DNA of 64,000 nt from Yoonia sp. R2331 (GTDB taxonomy: Bacteria; Pseudomonadota; Alphaproteobacteria; Rhodobacterales; Rhodobacteraceae): assembly GCF_041103235.1 (NCBI RefSeq), contig NZ_JBGCUN010000001.1, positions 62,001 through 126,000 on the forward strand, given 5' to 3'. The position numbers and the translations under genes were made by a program. Shown here piece by piece: positions 8,690 through 17,099 of the stretch. Below the pieces are notes generated by a model that saw only the letters and a program-made list of their open reading frames with translations, ran no database searches and was not told the origin of the DNA. Within the stretch, counting starts at the first letter, position 1. Each line of letters opens with the position of its first letter.

Positions 8690-9036
8690 GCGGGCACCAT
8701 ATCGAACGAAACATGGATTGCGACATTGGCGATTACCGTGGGTTTGCCATCCGGGCGGGGGATATCGAGGCCGCCATGGGTGACGTGGAACGTGAATTGG
8801 CCGTAGGGAAAAACCTTGGCGAGCGCGGATGTGTCGACCAGATCGGGTTGCTGCACGCCGATTTCAACGTCGATCAGCATGTCGGACTTGGGCCGATCAA
8901 AGAGTTCGGCAAGGTTGATCGAATTGTGCCAGAGCGCGTTCTGCAGCGCGCGGGTGGCGGCCTGTGTATAGTCTTGACGGCGCAACGATGTGCCCATGCC
9001 AAATTCAGTCAAGAGGCGGTGACGCGGCATCGTCAT
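8686..9036 (-). CDS. Lin0512 family protein, copy 2
   Basis: A 116-residue paralog of the neighbouring Lin0512 gene. It shares LTEFGMGTSLRRQDYTQAATR, the IDVEIGVQQPDLVDT block and the THGGLDIP ending pattern, but identity is only moderate, so the duplication is old. Known Lin0512 proteins are presumed to self-associate; two unequal subunits forming a hetero-oligomer is one explanation for the pair. Four-base overlaps tie it to the cupin gene upstream and to copy 1 downstream. Confidence 0.84.
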   Translation of the reverse strand: MTMPRHRLLTEFGMGTSLRRQDYTQAATRALQNALWHNSINLAELFDRPKSDMLIDVEIGVQQPDLVDTSALAKVFPYGQFTFHVTHGGLDIPRPDGKPTVIANVAIHVSFDMVPA

Positions 9037-9488
9037 GCTCCGTGGTAGGGTGAGGTTTTTTGCACGGTGCCATCAGCGCTGCGCAGGGTCTTGACCCCAT
9101 CGGCGATGGTGACGGTATCGCCATTGTCGGTGTAGGTGCCGACGTCGTGGCCGGAGCGTGTGCCGATCACCAGATAGGTGGCGTCCTTTGTGCTGTCGTT
9201 GCGCAGGCAATGGCCGACCGGTGTGCCAGCTTTGAAGGTGGCGACATCGCCGGGGTGCAGGGGTGATTGTTCATCGCCTTCCAGCAAGGTGACGGTGCCC
9301 GAGACCATATAGATCATCTCATCCTCGTGAAGGTGCCAATGCGGGCGGGAAGAGGCGCTGCCGGGTGTCAGCGTTTCGGTAAAAGCGCCAAATTGGGTCA
9401 ACCCGCCGGCGTCCGACCACAGGTGCGCGGTGAAGCTGCCCAGTTCATCCGTGCCGGTTTCAATCCGCGGGTTGGTGATCTTTGGCAT
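9033..9488 (-). CDS. cupin-domain protein
   Basis: A 151-residue single cupin. The first cupin motif is visible as SRPHWHLHEDEMIYMVSG with the His-x-His and Glu metal ligands, and the second as HPGDVATFKAGTPVGHCL. Relatives bind metal and serve as isomerases, oxygenases or sensors. It lies three bases after the cobO stop and overlaps the Lin0512 copy 2 start, so it is part of the cobO-bluB transcript. Its role in that operon is unknown. Confidence 0.85.
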   Translation of the reverse strand: MPKITNPRIETGTDELGSFTAHLWSDAGGLTQFGAFTETLTPGSASSRPHWHLHEDEMIYMVSGTVTLLEGDEQSPLHPGDVATFKAGTPVGHCLRNDSTKDATYLVIGTRSGHDVGTYTDNGDTVTIADGVKTLRSADGTVQKTSPYHGA

Positions 9489-9491
9489 GGA

Positions 9492-10100
9492 TCAGAATTC
9501 CACGCCAATCTGCGCCTTTACGCCGGACCGGAAGGGGTGTTTGACCAGCTCCATCTCTGTCACCAGATCGGCGATTTCGATCAGGTCGTCGTGGGCGTTG
9601 CGGCCCGTCAGCACCACATGGGTCATGTCAGGTTTTTGGGTCGCGAGGAATTCAACCACCTCGGCGATATCGACATAGTCGTAACGGATCGCGATGTTGA
9701 TTTCGTCCAGCAGGACCAAGTGGTTGGTCTCATCCAGAATGAGTTCCTTGGCTTTGGCCCAAGCGGCCTGGGCCATTTCGGTATCGCGGGTCTTGTCCTG
9801 GGTTTCCCAAGTAAAACCTTCACCCATCGTGTGGAAGGCGCAGGTGTCGGAGAATTTGCCCATGATGAGGTCACGTTCGCCGGTGGACATGCCGCCCTTG
9901 ATGAACTGGACCACAGCGCATTTCATGTCGTGGGCGATGCAGCGGAAGATCATGCCAAAGGCGGCAGAGGATTTGCCTTTGCCCTTACCAGTATGAACGA
10001 TGATCAGGCCTTTTTTGTCGGTCTTTGTGGCCATGATCTTATCACGGGCGGCCTTTTTCTTGGCCATTTTGGTGGCGTGGCGGTCGGTGTCTTCGGTCAT
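9492..10100 (-). CDS. cobO: cob(I)yrinic acid a,c-diamide adenosyltransferase
   Basis: A 202-residue CobO/BtuR/CobA-type adenosyltransferase. The modified P-loop VHTGKGKGKSSAAFG binds ATP near residue 35, and VLLDEINIAIRYDYVD matches the family core. It transfers the 5'-deoxyadenosyl group of ATP to reduced cobalt in cobyrinic diamide or salvaged corrinoids. It heads a tightly packed run with cupin, two Lin0512 genes and bluB. The Lys/Ala/His-rich N-terminus is typical of the family. Confidence 0.95.
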   Translation of the reverse strand: MTEDTDRHATKMAKKKAARDKIMATKTDKKGLIIVHTGKGKGKSSAAFGMIFRCIAHDMKCAVVQFIKGGMSTGERDLIMGKFSDTCAFHTMGEGFTWETQDKTRDTEMAQAAWAKAKELILDETNHLVLLDEINIAIRYDYVDIAEVVEFLATQKPDMTHVVLTGRNAHDDLIEIADLVTEMELVKHPFRSGVKAQIGVEF

Positions 10101-10133
10101 GATGTGATCCCCCTATAGCATGGGTGTAGCGGG

Positions 10134-10586
10134 TCAGAGGAGAAGGGTAAATGTGATGCTTGTGGGGCGATCAAATCCCGGGTGGGCGGTACGAGCGGTT
10201 TCGCGAAATCCCAGTGCGCGGAAGATGGCATGGTTCTCTGTCAACTCGATCCGGGTTTCTAATGTGAGGCTGGTTTTTTGCAAGGCGCGGGCGCGGGTTT
10301 TGGCCCATGTGATCAGTTGGCGTGCACGGCCCTGACCACGGGCCGCAGCATCCACGGCGAGCTTTCCCAGATAGAGCGTGTCCGCTTTGGGCGCCAGGAT
10401 CATGCAGGCATCGGGCAGGGCCCAAAGCTCTGCGTCACGGGCCTGCGCCTTAAGCGCCTTGAGCGTGAGGCGGTGAACCGACGACGGCGGATCTACGCGC
10501 CCCTCCATTCCGGCAAAACAGCGGTGAATCAGGGCGTGCATTGCTGGCAGGTCCGGATCATCAGGTGAAATGCGGCGGGGTGTCAT
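10134..10586 (-). CDS. GNAT-family N-acetyltransferase
   Basis: A 150-residue GNAT protein. The acetyl-CoA pyrophosphate-binding loop is the AAARGQGRARQLI stretch, preceded by the beta-strand LYLGKLAVD; ALGFRETAR near the end is the usual closing motif. The acceptor substrate is unknown. It lies 33 bases upstream of cobO on the same strand, so it probably shares that transcript, whose promoter should be in the 10587-10770 interval. Confidence 0.85.
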   Translation of the reverse strand: MTPRRISPDDPDLPAMHALIHRCFAGMEGRVDPPSSVHRLTLKALKAQARDAELWALPDACMILAPKADTLYLGKLAVDAAARGQGRARQLITWAKTRARALQKTSLTLETRIELTENHAIFRALGFRETARTAHPGFDRPTSITFTLLL

Positions 10587-10771
10587 TTGGGTGACGTTAT
10601 GACGCTACGAATTTCAGGTCCAGCATCGGAGTGTGGCCGCTTGGTCGCAGTTTTTGTGGATTTGCGGGCGGATGATCACGAAGGCTTAACCGGGCGGTGC
10701 CAGTTTCGCTATGACCGAGGCAACAGCGGGAGAAGCAGCCGCTGACGCCAAGAAGAAAAGAAAGACAAAAA

Positions 10772-10840
10772 ATGCGTATTTTCGTCCTTTGCATGTTTGC
10801 CGCCTACGTTGGAACCGCCGCCCTTGCGACGGGTCTTTGA
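10772..10840 (+). CDS. 22-residue hydrophobic peptide, twin 1
   Basis: An ATG-initiated ORF of 22 codons encoding MRIFVLCMFAAY followed by VGTAALATGL. The only charge is one Arg at position 2, so it could span or insert in the membrane once. A purine-rich run (AAGAAAAGAAAG) lies just upstream. It is very similar in length and pattern to the ORF at 10920: basic residue, hydrophobic block, Tyr-x-Gly, small residues, Ala-x-Gly-Leu/Ile. Such paired similarity in all-hydrophobic peptides is unlikely by chance but not proof of expression. Confidence 0.5.
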   Translation: MRIFVLCMFAAYVGTAALATGL

Positions 10841-10919
10841 CGGGGCCTGCGGGCAAACTATTCCCCTGATCTAAGCTGTGTGACCGGCCTATCCCGCTGC
10901 CCAAGAGGGAGTATGGGAC

Positions 10920-10991
10920 ATGATGAAGTTTGTGGTTTTGGGGTTATTCCTGAGTTACCTGGGCGTCGCGGCGATGGCAGCTGGCATCTAA
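10920..10991 (+). CDS. 23-residue hydrophobic peptide, twin 2
   Basis: An ORF reading MMKFVVLGLFLSYL then GVAAMAAGI. A strong Shine-Dalgarno GAGGGAG lies about eight bases before the first ATG. Aligned with the 10772 peptide, the shared pattern is M-[KR]-[IF]-x-V-L-x-[LM]-F-x-x-Y-x-G-x-A-A-x-A-x-G-[LI]. It is convergent with cobN and overlaps the cobN stop by four bases. A regulatory or membrane-complex subunit role is possible; no known family is recognised. Confidence 0.6.
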   Translation: MMKFVVLGLFLSYLGVAAMAAGI

Positions 10992-13900
10992 TCAAGAAGC
11001 CCCGCGATACGGGCGCGGGCGGAATTGGATTTTGGAGTCCAAAGGTCGCGGTCGATGGCTTCTTGCAGACGTGCTGCGATATCACGCAGCGCCGGGGCGT
11101 TTACCTCGGCGATGAAGTCACGGGTTGTGTCATCGGCAAGATAGGCTTCTTCCACCAGATCAAAGTGATGGTTGCGCACGGCCCCTGTCGTTGCCGCGAA
11201 GGCGAACAGGTAGTCGACAGTCGCGGCCATTTCAAACGCGCCTTTGTAGCCGTGGCGTTTGACGCCATCGATCCATTTTGGGTTCACCACGCGGGACCGG
11301 ACGACGCGGCCAATCTCATCATCCAGCGTGCGGATCACGGGGCGTTCGGGGCGGGAATGGTCGTTGTGGTAGATCGGGCGATCTGTGCCCTGCAGGGTTG
11401 AAACCGCCGCCGCTGCACCGCCCTCAAACTGATAATAATCGTCGGAATCGAGGATGTCGTGTTCGCGGTTGTCCTGGTTCTGGACGATTGCTTCTGTTTG
11501 TTTCAAGCGGGTTTCAAAGGCTGCGCGGTTCTGGGTTCCCTCTGCGCCGGCGTTGTAGGCGTAAGAGCCCCACTGCAAATAGGCCTCTGCCAGATCGGCC
11601 TTGGAGGCCCAGAGCTGTTCGTCGATCATCGCCTGCAGGCCCGCGCCGTAGGCACCGGGTTTGGAGCCGAAAACGCGAGATTGGTTTTCGCCCTGTGCCG
11701 CGCGGGCGGCAGCGGGGTTGAGACCGGCGGGTTCATCAAGCGATTGCACTTTGCGGGCGGCGGAATCCACCAGCGCGATGAGCTGCGGGAAGGCGTCGCG
11801 GAAGAAGCCGGAGATGCGCAAGGTGACATCAACACGAGGACGGCCGAGGGTGGTGTGCGGGATGACTTCGAACCCCGTGACGCGGCGGTTGGCAGCGTCC
11901 CACGTGGGTTTGCATCCCATCAGCGCCAGTGCTTGGGCGATATCATCGCCACCGGTGCGCATATTGGCGGTGCCCCAGGCTGTCAGCAGCAAGCTGCGCG
12001 GCCAGTCGCCGTGGTCTTGCAGATGCTTTTCGATCAGCAGATTGGCGGATTTCCAACCAAGCGCCCAAGCGGTGGGGGTGGGCACGGCGCGGCTGTCGAC
12101 GGAGTAGAAATTTTTGCCGGTGGGCAGGGTGTCAAGACGGCCTCGGGTCGGTGCTCCGGACGGGCCGGGTGGGATGGCACGGCCGTCAAGGGCGGTCAGC
12201 AGGTTGCTGCCTTCGTTAATGCCGCATTGGGCGATGGTGGGGATGATATGGGTCTTGATCTCTTGCAGGACGGCGGCGCTCTTCGGTCCCGGTGGTCCCT
12301 CATCGCTGGTGACGAGGCGTTGCGCCAGGGATTCGAGCCGTTCGATGGTGTCGCCATTTGTGCGCCATGTGCCGCCAGCGAGGGCCTTAGGTCTTTCGGC
12401 GGCGGGGGCGGCCATGTCGCAGTCGAGCGGGTCGAGGGTGAGTTTGAGATCAGCGGCGAGGGCGCGCAGGAGTGAGGCGTTCGCCCCTTTGCCGTCGCCG
12501 CGCGGGATGCGCGCGAGTGCAATGGCGAGGTCGGTTTCCTGCTGGCCGGTAGGGGATTGGCCGAAGATGTGCAGGCCATCCCTGATCTGCGCCTCTTTCA
12601 GTTCGCACAAGTAAGCGTCGAGTTTTGCAAGATCGGTGTCTTCATCGCCTGTGAAGGCCGCGTCTTTGGCAAGGCCGGTAACATCCGATAGGGACAGGAT
12701 TTCGCGGCGCAGGTGGTCGATGCGGCGGGGATCGACGCCTGCGGCCTCATAATATTCGTCCACCAGTGCTTCGAGGTCGCGCAAAGGGCCATAGGTTTCG
12801 GCGCGGGTCAGCGGCGGTGTGAGGTGATCGACGATGACACCTGCGGCGCGGCGTTTCGCCTGCGTACCTTCGCCGGGGTCGTTGACGATGAAGGGGTAGA
12901 CATGTGGGGTCGGGCCAAGGGCGATTTCAGGCCAGCTTGCGGCATCCAGCGCCAGCGCCTTGCCGGGCAGCCATTCCAGATTGCCGTGTTTGCCCATGTG
13001 GACGATGGCGTCAGCCCCCCAGTCGTGCCGCAGCCAGTGATAGAAGGCGACGTAGTTATGCGGCGGGACAAGGTCGGGAGAATGATAGGTCTCGGTCGGG
13101 TCTATGTTGTAGCCGCGCGCGGGTTGCAAACCGACGACCACATTGCCGAACCTGTGGATCGAGAGTTTCAGGCCGGGTTGGGGGACGCTGTCCCCCGGCT
13201 GCGCCTCCCCCTGGGATATTTCTGGCCAGAAGAAGGGGTCTTGTTCCGGTGCGCCCCAGTGGTCGGTCAGCTGTTCCTTTGCGGACCATGGCAGATCCGC
13301 GAGGTGGGTGAGGTAGGTGTCCAGCGGCATGGTTTCGCCGCCGTCTTTGTCGGCACGGTCAGTGAGCCAGTTGGTGGGTCCAGCCATCATCTGATCCATC
13401 AGAGATTGGGCGCTTTTGGGTGGGGTGGTGGTGTAGCCCGCACCGGCCAAGAGGTTCATCACATGAACCGTGGCGGCTGGGGTGTCGAGACCCACCCCAT
13501 TGGCGAGCCGTCCGTCTTTGTTGGGGTAGTTGGCGAGGATCAGCGCGATTTTGCGGTCCTTGGGGGGCTTGCAGCGCAAAGCGGCCCAGTTTTTGGCCAG
13601 TTGCATGACAAAGTCGATGCGATCGCCGACGCCTTGATAGGTGGCGATGGGGCATTGGGTTGCCTCATCAAAGAAAGCTTCCGATTTGAAAGAGACGGCG
13701 CGCGACAAGATGCGGCCGTCCACCTCTGGCAGGGCGACGTTCATGGCAATGTCGCGGGCAGAGAGGCCCTGCGGGTTTTCAGCCCATGCGGTTTCTGAGC
13801 TGCCGGACAGGATGACTTGGAATACCGGCGCGTCATTGGCGAGAAGAGGGTTGGCCGGGCTGTCATCGCCGTCATGCGGAGAGCCGACCGCGAAGGCGGT

Positions 13901-14692
13901 GCAGTTGAGAATGACCTCTGGTGGGGCAAGGTCGAAAATCTGTGCAAGCGTGGCAGTTGAAACGGGATCTTTGAGTGAGGCTACGAAAATGGGCAGCGGG
14001 TTGAGACCAGCGCGCAACAGAGATTTTGTTAGGCGGTTGATCGGGTTTAGCCCGCCGCCTTGCACAAGCGCACGATAAAAGATGATCGGGACAACGGGGG
14101 CGTCGGGGGTCCATGCGGATTGCGCGGTCGTCAGATCGGCGAGACCGCTACCGGGCCAGTAGACACCAGCGCGTAACAGCGGGTTGGCGGCGGCAGGTTT
14201 GTCCGCCTTGTTGATGATTGCGTGACAATAGGTGACAAATTGTGTGGCATTTTGCGGACCGCCTTCGACCAGATAGGCCCAAAGCGCATCGTAATCGGCA
14301 TCAGTGACGGTTGAGAGGCCACGCAAATCGGGGTCTGGTTTGTCATCACCGGGCAGCAGGGCCAGAGGGACGCCAGCGGCGCGCAGGCGTGCGGCATATT
14401 GGGTGACGCCATAGGTCCAGTAGCCCATCCCACCAAGGACACGTGCAACCACAAGACGGGATTTGGTGGCGCAATCGTCAAGGTGCAGGTCAACCGACAT
14501 CGGGTGCTGAAGGTGCATCATATTGGCCAGCCGCAGCGAGGGCGGGCTGTCCATCGCGGCGCGGGCCTCTGCCAGTGCGGCCAGTTCGGTGTCGGCGGCA
14601 GAAATGAAAATAACGTCGGCCGGGGTTTGGCCTAGATCGACGGGTTCTTTGCCGTCGTCGATCTGTCCCGGCGTTGCGGCGAGCAGGTGCAT
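10988..14692 (-). CDS. cobN: aerobic cobaltochelatase large subunit
   Basis: A 1234-residue CobN/magnesium-chelatase H-type subunit, full length for the family. Conserved blocks include NCTAFAVG, HMGKHGNLEWLPGK (about residue 560), DQHxx-like NVVVGLQPARGYNID and the C-terminal GGDDIAQALALMG and YKGAFEMAATVDYLFAFAA segments. With CobS and CobT (not in this window) it inserts Co2+ into hydrogenobyrinic a,c-diamide. It lies downstream of hupE, cobW and a GNAT gene under a B12 riboswitch. Residues about 486-505 are encoded by a copy of the dispersed hairpin repeat (see 13180-13235). Confidence 0.96.
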   Translation of the reverse strand: MHLLAATPGQIDDGKEPVDLGQTPADVIFISAADTELAALAEARAAMDSPPSLRLANMMHLQHPMSVDLHLDDCATKSRLVVARVLGGMGYWTYGVTQYAARLRAAGVPLALLPGDDKPDPDLRGLSTVTDADYDALWAYLVEGGPQNATQFVTYCHAIINKADKPAAANPLLRAGVYWPGSGLADLTTAQSAWTPDAPVVPIIFYRALVQGGGLNPINRLTKSLLRAGLNPLPIFVASLKDPVSTATLAQIFDLAPPEVILNCTAFAVGSPHDGDDSPANPLLANDAPVFQVILSGSSETAWAENPQGLSARDIAMNVALPEVDGRILSRAVSFKSEAFFDEATQCPIATYQGVGDRIDFVMQLAKNWAALRCKPPKDRKIALILANYPNKDGRLANGVGLDTPAATVHVMNLLAGAGYTTTPPKSAQSLMDQMMAGPTNWLTDRADKDGGETMPLDTYLTHLADLPWSAKEQLTDHWGAPEQDPFFWPEISQGEAQPGDSVPQPGLKLSIHRFGNVVVGLQPARGYNIDPTETYHSPDLVPPHNYVAFYHWLRHDWGADAIVHMGKHGNLEWLPGKALALDAASWPEIALGPTPHVYPFIVNDPGEGTQAKRRAAGVIVDHLTPPLTRAETYGPLRDLEALVDEYYEAAGVDPRRIDHLRREILSLSDVTGLAKDAAFTGDEDTDLAKLDAYLCELKEAQIRDGLHIFGQSPTGQQETDLAIALARIPRGDGKGANASLLRALAADLKLTLDPLDCDMAAPAAERPKALAGGTWRTNGDTIERLESLAQRLVTSDEGPPGPKSAAVLQEIKTHIIPTIAQCGINEGSNLLTALDGRAIPPGPSGAPTRGRLDTLPTGKNFYSVDSRAVPTPTAWALGWKSANLLIEKHLQDHGDWPRSLLLTAWGTANMRTGGDDIAQALALMGCKPTWDAANRRVTGFEVIPHTTLGRPRVDVTLRISGFFRDAFPQLIALVDSAARKVQSLDEPAGLNPAAARAAQGENQSRVFGSKPGAYGAGLQAMIDEQLWASKADLAEAYLQWGSYAYNAGAEGTQNRAAFETRLKQTEAIVQNQDNREHDILDSDDYYQFEGGAAAAVSTLQGTDRPIYHNDHSRPERPVIRTLDDEIGRVVRSRVVNPKWIDGVKRHGYKGAFEMAATVDYLFAFAATTGAVRNHHFDLVEEAYLADDTTRDFIAEVNAPALRDIAARLQEAIDRDLWTPKSNSARARIAGLLD
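13180..13235 (+). repeat. diverged copy of the dispersed repeat inside cobN
   Basis: A perfect hairpin GGGGGAC-GCT-GTCCCCC at 13180-13196 is followed by GCGCCTCCCCCTGGGATAT and TTCTGGCCAGAAGAAG. This is the same order (hairpin, then CCTCC...GGGATAT...TGGCCAGAAGAAG) as the intergenic copies at 49530-49584 and 56046-56125. It is read in frame on the opposite strand as cobN residues around FFWPEISQGEAQPGDSV. Confidence 0.7.
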
Positions 14693-14741
14693 CAGTGACG
14701 CCCCGGTTTGGGCACGCCGCCCCCTGCGAAGTGGCCCCCAC

Positions 14742-14763
14742 GCGCACGTTTTTGGCCAGAAGC
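14742..14763 (+). repeat. fragment of the dispersed repeat upstream of cobN
   Basis: The 82 bases between the GNAT gene and cobN contain GTTTTTGGCCAGAAG, matching the distal half of the repeat seen at 49551. The CCTCCGGCGGGGAT half is not recognisable here. No promoter or terminator is evident in this gap. Confidence 0.45.
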
Positions 14764-14774
14764 AACAAGCGGCG

Positions 14775-15227
14775 TCATGTCAGCGGCTTTTCCATGAAGA
14801 TCGAGGATTTGGCGGCGGAATAGTCGCCGAAGACACCACAATCGACAAAGCCGTGGCGACGGTAGAGCTTGTGGGCGGCATGCAGCACATTGCCGGTTTC
14901 AAGTTTGAGGACGGGCAAGGCGTTGGCGCGGGCCTCGTCCTCGATCTGGCGCAGCAAGGCATCGGCAATTCCACGACCGCGCGCCGTTTCTGACACGAAC
15001 ATGGACTTGACCTCGCCGTAAGTGTCTTTCAGTGCGAGCGCCCCGGTTCCAAAGATCGTCTCGCCTTCGCGCGCAATAAAAAAGCGGATATGGTCTGCGG
15101 TGAGGTCATTGATGTCGAGATAGAAGTTATCTTCTGGCGGAAAGAGGGATTTCATAAGCGCGTGACTGGCTTGCAGCAGCGCCGTCGCCTGTGGGTCATG
15201 GGGATTGCCGGGTTCAACGATGATCAT
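14775..15227 (-). CDS. GNAT-family N-acetyltransferase
   Basis: A 150-residue acetyltransferase. VKSMFVSETARGRGIADALL is the acetyl-CoA binding segment; VLKLETGNVLHAAHKLYRRHGF is typical of the C-terminal half. The start overlaps the cobW stop by four bases, so it is translated in the riboswitch-controlled transcript with hupE, cobW and cobN. Its substrate and any link with cobalt or corrinoids are unknown. Confidence 0.85.
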   Translation of the reverse strand: MIIVEPGNPHDPQATALLQASHALMKSLFPPEDNFYLDINDLTADHIRFFIAREGETIFGTGALALKDTYGEVKSMFVSETARGRGIADALLRQIEDEARANALPVLKLETGNVLHAAHKLYRRHGFVDCGVFGDYSAAKSSIFMEKPLT

Positions 15228-16291
15228 GCTGAAAGCGCAGCGGTGATCGCATCTTGGTCAAGTCCGGCCTCGCCAATCACGACCAGCCGTGTCTGGCGCG
15301 GGCCGGTCAGGGGACCATCAAAATAGGTGTCTACGCGCGGACCGACGGCTTGCAGGGTCAGGCGCATGGGCTTGCCTGCGACAGCGGCAAAACCTTTGAG
15401 GCGCAGGATGTTATGGGCGCGGATCACTTCTGCCACCTGTTCGGCAAAGGCATTTGCGTCGGTGATTTCGGGGCGAGTGACGACGAAGGATTCAAATTCG
15501 TCATGCCCGTGTTCATGTTCATGGTCGTGATGATGATCGTCATGGTGGTCGTCATCGTGGTGGTGATGGTGGTGTACCTCGTGGCGGGCGGCGAGGTCGG
15601 TTTCAGCCCCAACGCCCTGACCCAGCAGCACGTCAACGGGCAGCGCACCCATCGCGGCGCGGACAACTTGCACGCCGTTCCGGCTGTCCGATTTGAGCTT
15701 TCCTGTCAGGTTGTCGGTTTCGGCGTCGGTCAAAAGGTCGGTCTTGTTGACGACGATCATGTCGGCGCAGGCGATCTGATCTTCAAAAAGCTCTGACAGA
15801 GGTGTTTCGTGGTCAAGGTTTTCGTCCGCCGCGCGCTGGGCGTCGATGGCGGCAAGATTGTGGGCAAATTGGCCGTCATTTACGGCCTTGCCGTCAACCA
15901 CGGTGACAACGCCGTCGACGGTCACTTTTGTCGAAATGCCGGGCCAATTGAAGGCGCGCACCAGCGGTTGCGGCAGGGCGAGGCCAGAGGTTTCAATCAC
16001 GATGTGGTCGGGTGCGTCTTCGCGGGCGAGCAGCTTTTCCATGGTCGGTATGAAGTCGTCAGCAACAGTGCAGCAGATGCAGCCGTTGGACAGTTCAACC
16101 ACGTCTTCTTCGCGGCAGGTTTCGTCGCCGCAGCCTTTAAGGATGTCACCATCGACGCCTAGATCACCGAATTCATTGATGATCAGCGCGATGCGGCGAC
16201 CATTTGCGTTTTGCAGCATGTGGCGAATTAGCGTGGTTTTGCCAGCGCCCAGAAAGCCGGTGACAACGGTAGCGGGGATTTTTGCGGGCAT
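15224..16291 (-). CDS. cobW: CobW-type metallochaperone GTPase
   Basis: A 355-residue G3E-family P-loop GTPase. GFLGAGKTTLIRHML is Walker A, NGCICCTVADDF carries the Cys-x-Cys-Cys metal site, and VVNKTDLL is the guanine-specificity motif. Residues about 237-264 are a His/Asp/Glu-rich metal-binding stretch, and the C-terminal CobW_C domain follows. Members deliver Co2+ (CobW) or Zn2+ (ZNG1-like). Position between riboswitch-controlled hupE and cobN strongly favours cobalt delivery to CobNST. Start 16291 is chosen because it precedes the P-loop at the normal distance. Confidence 0.93.
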   Translation of the reverse strand: MPAKIPATVVTGFLGAGKTTLIRHMLQNANGRRIALIINEFGDLGVDGDILKGCGDETCREEDVVELSNGCICCTVADDFIPTMEKLLAREDAPDHIVIETSGLALPQPLVRAFNWPGISTKVTVDGVVTVVDGKAVNDGQFAHNLAAIDAQRAADENLDHETPLSELFEDQIACADMIVVNKTDLLTDAETDNLTGKLKSDSRNGVQVVRAAMGALPVDVLLGQGVGAETDLAARHEVHHHHHHDDDHHDDHHHDHEHEHGHDEFESFVVTRPEITDANAFAEQVAEVIRAHNILRLKGFAAVAGKPMRLTLQAVGPRVDTYFDGPLTGPRQTRLVVIGEAGLDQDAITAALSA

Positions 16292-16320
16292 GGTGACGGT
16301 CCTGTCGTTTGGTTGACGTG

Positions 16321-16342
16321 AAAAGGGGGCCGCGGGCCCCCT
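16321..16342 (-). terminator. intrinsic terminator between hupE and cobW
   Basis: Read on the minus strand, GGGGGCC-CGC-GGCCCCC is followed directly by TTTT. It lies 24 bases after the hupE stop and 30 bases before the cobW start. It may reduce read-through so that hupE is expressed above cobW-cobN. Confidence 0.75.
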
Positions 16343-16365
16343 CGTCATGGTACGGTGGCGAATAT

Positions 16366-17010
16366 TTAGGCGCCCGTAAGGGCAGCAACAATCGGACCCT
16401 CGACAATTTCGAGTGCCAAGAAGACGCCGACGCCGGCGACCATTGCACCCGCGAGGCGGGCGTTGACTGCAGCCGCGTCAGATGCGCCAAGTTTGCGAAC
16501 AGCCCAGCCAGCCAGGATCGCCATTGCATATTGCAGAACAGCGAGGCCGATAAAGTAACCCAAGAGGACTGCGCCGCCAACGCCGCCTTCTTGTGCGGCG
16601 ATCGAGCCGCCGAAAGCAGAACCGTGGAACAGGCCAAAGACAGCAAAGATGGCTATCGCCACGCCTGCGTCAATTGCGCGACCCGAAAGGACCAACCCGC
16701 CAATCGCCAGCAGCGAGATCACGATCACCGTTTCTGCCAGCGGCATCGCAACGCCTGCATACATCAGGCCGCAGCCTGCCAGCATTGCACCGATGTACGC
16801 GGCAGGCCCGGTGTAGCGGGCTGCTGTGAACGTGGCTGCAATGCCCATCGCCAGCACAAAGAACAGATGGTCAAAGCCCAAGAGCGGGTGGCCCACGCCG
16901 GACAAAAGCCCATGCGCGAAGGTTTCCATTGGCAATCCACCCAGTGGGTGGTGCGCCAAGGCTGGTGTGGCAGCAAGGCTGAGGCCCGCGGCGGTAAGAA
17001 GTTTTTTCAT
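16366..17010 (-). CDS. HupE/UreJ-family transporter, probable cobalt importer
   Basis: A 214-residue membrane protein with a signal sequence (MKKLLTAAGLSLAATPALA) and the family hallmark HPLGG...GHPLLGFDHLFFVLAMG near residues 20-60, then several more helices including a second LFHGSAFGG. HupE/UreJ proteins import Ni2+ or Co2+. A B12 riboswitch immediately upstream and cobW/cobN downstream indicate cobalt. Start 17010 is preferred over 17049 because AAGGGGACAG lies at ideal spacing and the signal peptide begins there. Confidence 0.9.
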   Translation of the reverse strand: MKKLLTAAGLSLAATPALAHHPLGGLPMETFAHGLLSGVGHPLLGFDHLFFVLAMGIAATFTAARYTGPAAYIGAMLAGCGLMYAGVAMPLAETVIVISLLAIGGLVLSGRAIDAGVAIAIFAVFGLFHGSAFGGSIAAQEGGVGGAVLLGYFIGLAVLQYAMAILAGWAVRKLGASDAAAVNARLAGAMVAGVGVFLALEIVEGPIVAALTGA

Positions 17011-17099
17011 GTCTGTCCCCTTTTGGATCGCGTAAAGGGGGGATTTCATGGAGTGTCCGGTTTATCTGCCCGGATCAGACCCCCACGGAACACCCCGTC

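Noticed and set aside
10710-10868. 52-codon frame beginning MTEATAGEAAADAKKKRK
   Set aside because: No ribosome site; the Lys-rich part coincides with the purine run before the 10772 peptide, and the rest looks like random GC-rich translation.
12713-13798. 361-codon plus-strand frame inside cobN
   Set aside because: Antisense to a well conserved CobN; Gly/Val-rich shadow without a ribosome site or family match.
15490-15580. CAT/CAG-like simple repeat in cobW
   Set aside because: It encodes the His-rich metal-binding loop of CobW; irregular spacing, no separate repeat.
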